DNA from: a virus
IMG/VR virus record: IMGVR_UViG_3300006789_000132
Span: 1-25,944 of that record
Length of the DNA stretch: 25,944 nt
Strand: one strand, 5' to 3'
Shown here piece by piece: positions 21,786-25,944 of this stretch. Both the position numbers and the translations under genes were made by a program. Within the stretch, counting starts at the first letter, position 1. Each line of letters opens with the position of its first letter. The notes beneath the pieces were generated by a model that saw nothing but the letters and a program-made list of their open reading frames with translations, was not told where the DNA came from and did no database searches.

Positions 21786-22625
21786 TTGAGTAATAGAAAT
21801 GAGGGTAGGATGGTAGCCCCTAATGTACCACAACCAAAAGAGCAGAAAAGCGGATTGCTCGACTTTGTATCCCCAACACAGTTTGTAGACCTTCCATCAA
21901 AAGGTCTTGGATATCCAGAGTCACATCCATTTTTTGACAATGATTCTGTCGAGATTAATTTTATGACAGCCAAAGATGAAGATATATTAAGTTCGGAAAC
22001 TTTATTGAGAAAAGGGATAGCCGTTGACCGCTTTCTAGAGAATGTTTTGGTGAACGAAAATGTGGCTGTTGATAGTATCTTAATAGGAGACAAGAACGCA
22101 ATTCTAATCGCAGCGAGAACATCCGGATATGGAAATCTTTATGAAACCCAAGTCTTATGTCCGAATTGTAATGCAAAGAATGATCTAATGTTCGATCTCA
22201 ACAAACAAGAGATACACCATGGCGATATACCAGAGGACAGTGAAATTACAAGAAACGAGAATGGAAACTTTATCCTAGAACTTCCTCTTTCAAAGGTAAC
22301 ACTCGAATTCAGGCTATTGACTGGAAAAGATGAAAAGAGTATGATCAAAAGAATGACTGATGCTAAGAAGAAGAAAACTGAGTCTACTTCTATTACTGAT
22401 CAGTACAAGATGATGACTGTTTCAGCCCAAGGAGAGACCGATAGGAAGCTTATTTCAAAGTTTATTGACCTTATGCCCGTTGGGGACTCAAAGCTCCTTA
22501 GAAAAGCATACAAGGCTGTTTCTCCGGACGTAAAAATAAAGGACGACTTCGAATGTACATCTTGCGGTTTTGAGCAAGAATTGGAGGTTCCGTTCGGCGC
22601 GGACTTTTTTTGGCCTAAACAATAA
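21786..22625 (+). CDS. 26: Baseplate/tail assembly protein, gp26-like, with zinc ribbon (279 aa)
   Basis: The product resembles the T4_baseplate (gp26) family: FVDLPSKGLGYPESHPFFDN, then a helical region (DEDILSSETLLRKGIAVDRF, residues about 62-80), and IAARTSGYGNLYETQVLCPN. Two CxxC pairs, Cys125/Cys128 (CPNC) and Cys257/Cys260 (CTSC), could bind one zinc. The end GADFFWPKQ is family-typical. T4 gp26 (208 residues) helps baseplate hub assembly; in related phages this gene and the next short frame precede the tape measure and act as tail chaperones. TTG is used as start, with GCGAGG 5 nt upstream; an ATG at 21810 is an alternative. A T7 run near the 3' end could allow a +1 shift into the next frame. 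Confidence 0.7.
   Translation: MSNRNEGRMVAPNVPQPKEQKSGLLDFVSPTQFVDLPSKGLGYPESHPFFDNDSVEINFMTAKDEDILSSETLLRKGIAVDRFLENVLVNENVAVDSILIGDKNAILIAARTSGYGNLYETQVLCPNCNAKNDLMFDLNKQEIHHGDIPEDSEITRNENGNFILELPLSKVTLEFRLLTGKDEKSMIKRMTDAKKKKTESTSITDQYKMMTVSAQGETDRKLISKFIDLMPVGDSKLLRKAYKAVSPDVKIKDDFECTSCGFEQELEVPFGADFFWPKQ
22605..22611 (+). other. Candidate +1 frameshift site (T7 run)
   Basis: Seven T (frame-0 codons TTT TTT TGG) occur 12 nt before the gp26-like stop codon. From here the +1 frame is open into the next small gene (FFGLNNKYMESV). A +1 slip of the P-site TTT would re-pair perfectly and yield a fused product. Confidence 0.3.
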
Positions 22626-22629
22626 ATAT

Positions 22630-22803
22630 ATGGAATCTGTCTACGAGCAGATCTTCAATTTAATGCATCATGGTAACTGGAGTTTTTCTGAAGCTTATAG
22701 TTTACCAGTTGGTCTAAGATACTGGTTTTTCGACAGAATGATCAAACAATTTGAAGAAGAAAGAAAGGCACAAGAAAAAGCTACAAAAAAGGCCCGGAAG
22801 TAA
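22630..22803 (+). CDS. Small tail-assembly chaperone-like protein (57 aa)
   Basis: A 57-residue protein: ESVYEQIFNLMHHGNWSFSE, then AYSLPVGLRYWFFDRMIKQF and a Lys/Glu-rich tail. The pattern W-F-x-x-AY-x-LPV-x-R-x-WF recalls the short partners of gp26-type genes placed before tape measures (gp51-like in some T4 relatives, though T4 gp51 is much longer). The ATG at 22630 is 4 nt after the gp26 stop and has no SD, so coupling or frameshifting is likely. The frame is open back to the T7 run, so an in-frame start at 22570 was not chosen. Its stop codon lies inside a terminator hairpin. Confidence 0.6.
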   Translation: MESVYEQIFNLMHHGNWSFSEAYSLPVGLRYWFFDRMIKQFEEERKAQEKATKKARK

Positions 22804-22816
22804 ATTTCGGGTTTTT
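22793..22816 (+). terminator. Intrinsic terminator overlapping a stop codon
   Basis: CCCGGAA (22793-22799) pairs with TTTCGGG (22805-22811), one G-U pair, with a 5-nt loop that contains part of the TAA stop (22801-22803). Five T follow, then G and more T. Confidence 0.82.
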
Positions 22817-22824
22817 GTTTTTAA

Positions 22825-22832
22825 ACTATTTA
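22825..22832 (+). promoter_or_regulatory. Candidate late promoter (ACTATTTA)
   Basis: ACTATTTACT lies 8 nt after the terminator T-run and 19 nt before the ATG at 22852. It would drive the unknown 120-aa gene, tape measure and baseplate gene. Confidence 0.62.
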
Positions 22833-22851
22833 CTATACCGAGGACTTTAAT

Positions 22852-23214
22852 ATGATACTAGATTTTACAAATAAGAAACTTTTAACGGAAAGTTGGATGA
22901 GGTCACTTGCCTCTTGGAACAAAACTTTCCTAAAATACCTTTATGATAAGGATGTTACCCTAACGGCTGATGTTAAGGGTTTAGACATGATGAAAGAGGA
23001 AGATGAAGACAATACTTTGACCTTCGTTATCCGTGGAGAAGAGAGAGATGTTCAAGCATATGCTCGAGCTATTATGGCGGAGAAAGAGTATTTGGATGCA
23101 TATATGCATTTTGGAGAAGATCACTTCCAATCCAAGAAAAAGAAAAACTTGTTAGATCAAGCAGTTCAGCAGTTTGAACAAACAACAGGCATTAAGTGGC
23201 CTTTCAAAGACTAA
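22852..23214 (+). CDS. Unknown protein upstream of tape measure (120 aa)
   Basis: I do not recognise it. It is soluble with alternating charged and hydrophobic segments: SWMRSLASWNKTFLKYLYDK near the N-terminus, then a strand-like stretch NTLTFVIRGEERDVQAYARA (residues about 55-75), an alpha-helical part, and an end QFEQTTGIKWPFKD. The size and position between the gp26-like chaperones and the tape measure suggest a tail-assembly factor or a small baseplate component. Translation likely uses GAGG upstream of the ATG. It is the first gene of the last transcription unit in the window and is followed after 12 nt by the tape measure gene. Confidence 0.72.
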   Translation: MILDFTNKKLLTESWMRSLASWNKTFLKYLYDKDVTLTADVKGLDMMKEEDEDNTLTFVIRGEERDVQAYARAIMAEKEYLDAYMHFGEDHFQSKKKKNLLDQAVQQFEQTTGIKWPFKD

Positions 23215-23226
23215 GAGGGTCGCTAA

Positions 23227-25566
23227 ATGTCAGAAGAAAAGAAAGAAGAGGTCAAATTACAAGAGAAGCTCAATGAACTATTGAAAGAGCAGTCAGTGCT
23301 GACAAAAGATCAAATCTCTGATCTTAGGAGCATGAATAGCCTCAATCAAGCATATTTTGAAGAAAAAAGATCGCAAGAAGCCATCCTTCTAGAGATTGCA
23401 GCCCTGAAAGAAGCAGCACTTACAGACGAAGGAACTCTCCTTGAAACACATCTTAAGGTCTTGAAGGAAGAAGCCGAATTAAGCGATGAAGAGCTTGAAA
23501 AATTAGAAAAGTCCGAAGACAAAGCTAAGACCCTATTGGAAATCCAAAAAGAAAGAAAGAGACTAAGACAAGAAGAGAAAGAGTTGTCTGATGAAATAGA
23601 AGCTACAGTCGGTGGAATAGCGACGAAAATGGGCATTGGAAATTCATATTTGACAAAAGGTGTGCTTAAGTACAAAAACATGGCCAAGAATATCCTTAAA
23701 AGCAAAAAAGGACAAGACGCCTTTGTTAGATCAATGCAACAAGCCTTTAGTGTTGGAAATCTTCTCGGAAGGATAGTTGAAAATACAATCGCATTAGCCC
23801 TTGCAACCGATAAAGCATCAGCAGAGTTTGCCAAAGCAACCGGAACAGGTCGAGACTTTCAAAGACAAATAGCTCTTATACAAAAAGAATCGATAGAAGC
23901 GAGAGTTGGTTTAGACAAAGCAGCCGGCGGTTTACAGGCTGTTAACCAGCAGCTTATTGGTGGCGCCCAGTTGTCTAAAGACCTACAAAGAGAGATAGGC
24001 TTACAAGTAGCTACATTTGACCGATTAGGCTTGGAATCTTCAAAGGTAGTAGCAATAATGAACGATATGCAAGCATCCATGGGACTCACAGCAGAAGAGT
24101 CGTTGGAAGCAACAAAAGCATTATCAATATCAGCAGTGCAACTGGGTATCGGACCAAAGACAATGGCAGAAGGATTTCAGAAAGCATCGGGTACTCTTGC
24201 AGTTCACGGTAGAAAGTCAATTGAGGTATTCAAAGGCTTGGCGGTGGCTGCTCGAAATGCAGGCACTTCTGTTGATTCGCTACTGTCTATCGCAAATCGT
24301 TTTGATACCTTCTCAGATGCTGCTGATGCCGCAGGCAAGCTGAACTCGGTCTTGGGTTCAACAATGTCAGCAACTGAAATGTTAATGATGACTGAAGATG
24401 AAAGAATTGAAACACTTATAAAAACTGTTAATGGTCAAGGTAGAGCATTTAAAGATATGGGTCGTTTCGAACAAAAAGCAGTGGCTCAAGCCGCCGGTAT
24501 CAAGGACATGGCTGAGGCTAATAGGATATTTGGAATGTCCTTGGGAGCATATAAGCAACAACAAAAAGAAACACAGAAAGCCGCCGATGTTCAGGCACAA
24601 TTCGCAAAAGCCGTTAGCGCAACAGTTCCGATACAGGAACAATTTGCATTTATGCTTCAAGAGATGGCTATGAACGGAGAGGTTGTTAATCAGATTGTAG
24701 ACGCCATGCACCTTGGGTTGTGGTTGTTTCAAAAGGTTGTTTGGGTTTTATCAAATGATGTTACACAATTTGTTTTGGTCCTTGCTTTGTTTGGTAAGGG
24801 CTTGGGGATGATCCCCGGAGTTTCACTACTGGCCTCATTGGCTATAAAAGGGCTTGCTAAATCATGGTTGGGTGCAAGCGTTGACGTAGGAACTGGGAGC
24901 AAAATAATTGCTGGTTCGGGGCCTACGATAGGAGCAGGTCTTTCGGCTGCTGTTGGGCCAATGCTGGCCTTTGGTGCAGCTGCTTTAATGATTGGTGGTG
25001 GTATTGGTTTAGCAGCTTATGGCTTGTCATTGCTTGTTACTTCTCTTGCGCCACTTTCCCTTCCGGGAATGCTAGCTGTTTCTCTTGGAATTCTTGCCAT
25101 TGGAGGAGCTGTTGGTGTTTTAGCTTTTGGATTAGGTTCTATGGCAAATCCTATTGTTGCGGCTGGGATCGGACTTCTTATTGGACTTGGAGCTGGTGTT
25201 GCTCTGTTAGGAGTTGGTGTATCTATGGCGGCTAACGGTTTTGAAAAGATGGTAAATAACATATCTCAAGTCGGAACAGCAGCTATTGGAATGGACAACT
25301 TGGTAGCCGGTGTTCAGCAGTTATCTTCCGCACTAGATAGTATAACTGGAGATCGTGAGGTCAAATTCAAAACAACATTGCAGAACCTTGCTCTTATAAC
25401 ATCAGGCAGAGCAGCAGGTATGACAGCAGCATCGGCTGGTGTAAAAGAGTTCAGTGCTAATATAGAAAATAGCGTAAAAAACAACATCGAGCTTGTAGTT
25501 AGGTTGGATGAAACTGATATTAGAGCTTATATTGAAAAAGTTCATCATAATATCGGTGAGACTTAA
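23227..25566 (+). CDS. Tail tape-measure protein (gp29 analogue, 779 aa)
   Basis: Residues about 1-140 are a charged coiled coil (KLNELLKEQSVLTKDQISDL, then EELEKLEKSEDKAK). Residues about 150-490 are helical, Ala/Gln/Lys-rich with recurrent LGxxxx motifs. Residues about 495-670 are a run of hydrophobic Gly/Ala-rich segments (WVLSNDVTQFVLVLALFG, PMLAFGAAALMIGGGIGLAA, GLLIGLGAGVALLGVG), the hallmark of tape measures that insert into membranes on infection. Placement after gp26/chaperone genes and after the tube genes agrees. T4's counterpart gp29 has 590 residues; a longer protein predicts a somewhat longer tail, roughly 115 nm at 1.5 angstrom per residue, an estimate only. The ribosome site is GAGGG just upstream. 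The protein is not similar enough for me to assign a T4 number. Confidence 0.82.
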   Translation: MSEEKKEEVKLQEKLNELLKEQSVLTKDQISDLRSMNSLNQAYFEEKRSQEAILLEIAALKEAALTDEGTLLETHLKVLKEEAELSDEELEKLEKSEDKAKTLLEIQKERKRLRQEEKELSDEIEATVGGIATKMGIGNSYLTKGVLKYKNMAKNILKSKKGQDAFVRSMQQAFSVGNLLGRIVENTIALALATDKASAEFAKATGTGRDFQRQIALIQKESIEARVGLDKAAGGLQAVNQQLIGGAQLSKDLQREIGLQVATFDRLGLESSKVVAIMNDMQASMGLTAEESLEATKALSISAVQLGIGPKTMAEGFQKASGTLAVHGRKSIEVFKGLAVAARNAGTSVDSLLSIANRFDTFSDAADAAGKLNSVLGSTMSATEMLMMTEDERIETLIKTVNGQGRAFKDMGRFEQKAVAQAAGIKDMAEANRIFGMSLGAYKQQQKETQKAADVQAQFAKAVSATVPIQEQFAFMLQEMAMNGEVVNQIVDAMHLGLWLFQKVVWVLSNDVTQFVLVLALFGKGLGMIPGVSLLASLAIKGLAKSWLGASVDVGTGSKIIAGSGPTIGAGLSAAVGPMLAFGAAALMIGGGIGLAAYGLSLLVTSLAPLSLPGMLAVSLGILAIGGAVGVLAFGLGSMANPIVAAGIGLLIGLGAGVALLGVGVSMAANGFEKMVNNISQVGTAAIGMDNLVAGVQQLSSALDSITGDREVKFKTTLQNLALITSGRAAGMTAASAGVKEFSANIENSVKNNIELVVRLDETDIRAYIEKVHHNIGET

Positions 25567-25578
25567 GGAGAGTAAGAT

Positions 25579-25944
25579 ATGTCCAAATTTGGAACAAAAG
25601 AATCACAAAATAGTGGGAAAGAGGGCGATACAAACCCGGCTCCTCAAGCTAGTAGGAGCACAACCCTTATTGCGGCTGGAGAGGCTTATAACGAATACAA
25701 ACAAAAAGTAGCAGAAAATGCACCAGATACTAGATTCTTTGAGATTACCAGTTTAATTAGCGGGGAGATTGCCGAGCTGGGTGGAGCTATAACAAATCTA
25801 TCAGATAGCTGGGCTCTAGCGTTTAATGAAGAGATAGTATATGGAAGAATAGACCCTATACCAACATACTCAAACACAACACGGACAATTAGCGTATCTA
25901 TGGACTTAATACCCGTCAAGAAAGGAAGTCAAGGTCGCTTAGAA
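25579..25944 (+). CDS. Baseplate or tail-tube junction protein, 5' end only
   Basis: The first 122 codons are visible; the gene continues past the window. The first 35 residues are polar and probably flexible. Residues about 80-120 carry SWALAFNEEIVYGRIDPIPT, then YSNTTRTISVSMDLIPVKKG. The pattern W-x-VYGRxDPIxxYxxTTRxIxxSxD occurs in baseplate and tube-junction (gp48/gp54-type) proteins of contractile-tail phages, which fits its place after the tape measure. AAGGAG lies 9 nt before the ATG, and the gap from the tape-measure stop is 12 nt, so they share an operon. Which baseplate protein it is cannot be fixed from the fragment. Confidence 0.65.
   Translation, partial: MSKFGTKESQNSGKEGDTNPAPQASRSTTLIAAGEAYNEYKQKVAENAPDTRFFEITSLISGEIAELGGAITNLSDSWALAFNEEIVYGRIDPIPTYSNTTRTISVSMDLIPVKKGSQGRLE

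Noticed and set aside
23346-23834. Minus-strand open frame of 162 codons
   Set aside because: It lies opposite the tape-measure coiled coil; its Ser/Leu/Phe-rich content mirrors Lys/Glu codons of the real gene.
1-25944. CRISPR array, tRNA gene, transposon, integrase or attachment site
   Set aside because: None was seen; the repeats present are in-frame fibre repeats, and the gaps are too short or lack a cloverleaf.

Overview
This window is a late, virion-structure region of a tailed phage with a contractile tail (myovirus), distantly related to T4. It is AT-rich and every supportable gene lies on the + strand. The T4-type proteins recognisable by sequence pattern are the prohead protease gp21 (3' end only), scaffold gp22, major capsid gp23, neck proteins gp13 and gp14, tail completion protein gp15, sheath gp18, tube gp19 (two adjacent paralogues), a gp26-like baseplate/tail assembly protein, a tape-measure protein and the start of a baseplate or tube-junction protein. 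Shine-Dalgarno sites (AAGGAG type) precede most genes, so the host probably uses ordinary SD-dependent initiation. Glycine/serine/threonine-rich fibre proteins and an encoded ribosomal protein bS21 fit marine or environmental T4-like phages, but the host cannot be named from sequence alone.

Layout. 1-880: end of gp21, an unknown 138-aa protein and a bS21 homologue. 911-10164: a large cassette of five presumed virion-surface or fibre genes, including a 1525-aa protein with a duplicated module of about 540 residues. It sits between 21 and 22, genes that adjoin in T4. 10277-13197: scaffold and major capsid. 13198-14583: a punctuated stretch with three terminators, three candidate promoters, a candidate three-way-junction RNA, a probable decoration protein, a 43-aa coiled-coil peptide and a Lys/Ala-rich histone-like protein. 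14584-17183: neck and tail completion (13-14-15). 17246-21771: sheath and two tube-family proteins. 21786-25566: tail chaperones and tape measure. 25579-end: partial baseplate or tube-junction protein.

Regulation. Most transcription units begin with an octamer built on CTATTTA, 18-34 nt before the start codon in the clearest cases, with no consistent -35 element. I read this as the phage's own late promoter, a counterpart of T4's TATAAATA. Several copies directly follow an intrinsic terminator, so short late units are separated by terminator-promoter punctuation. Three terminators share an unusual build with a symmetrical UU/UU internal loop.

The most unusual items are the candidate kissing-loop RNA at 13295-13366, the non-T4 late promoter motif, phage bS21 in the head operon, the duplicated giant fibre, a C-terminal knob shared among several fibre proteins, and a possible +1 frameshift joining the two tail chaperone frames. 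No tRNA, CRISPR array, insertion sequence, integrase or replication gene was seen. No gene-free stretch exceeds about 205 bases.
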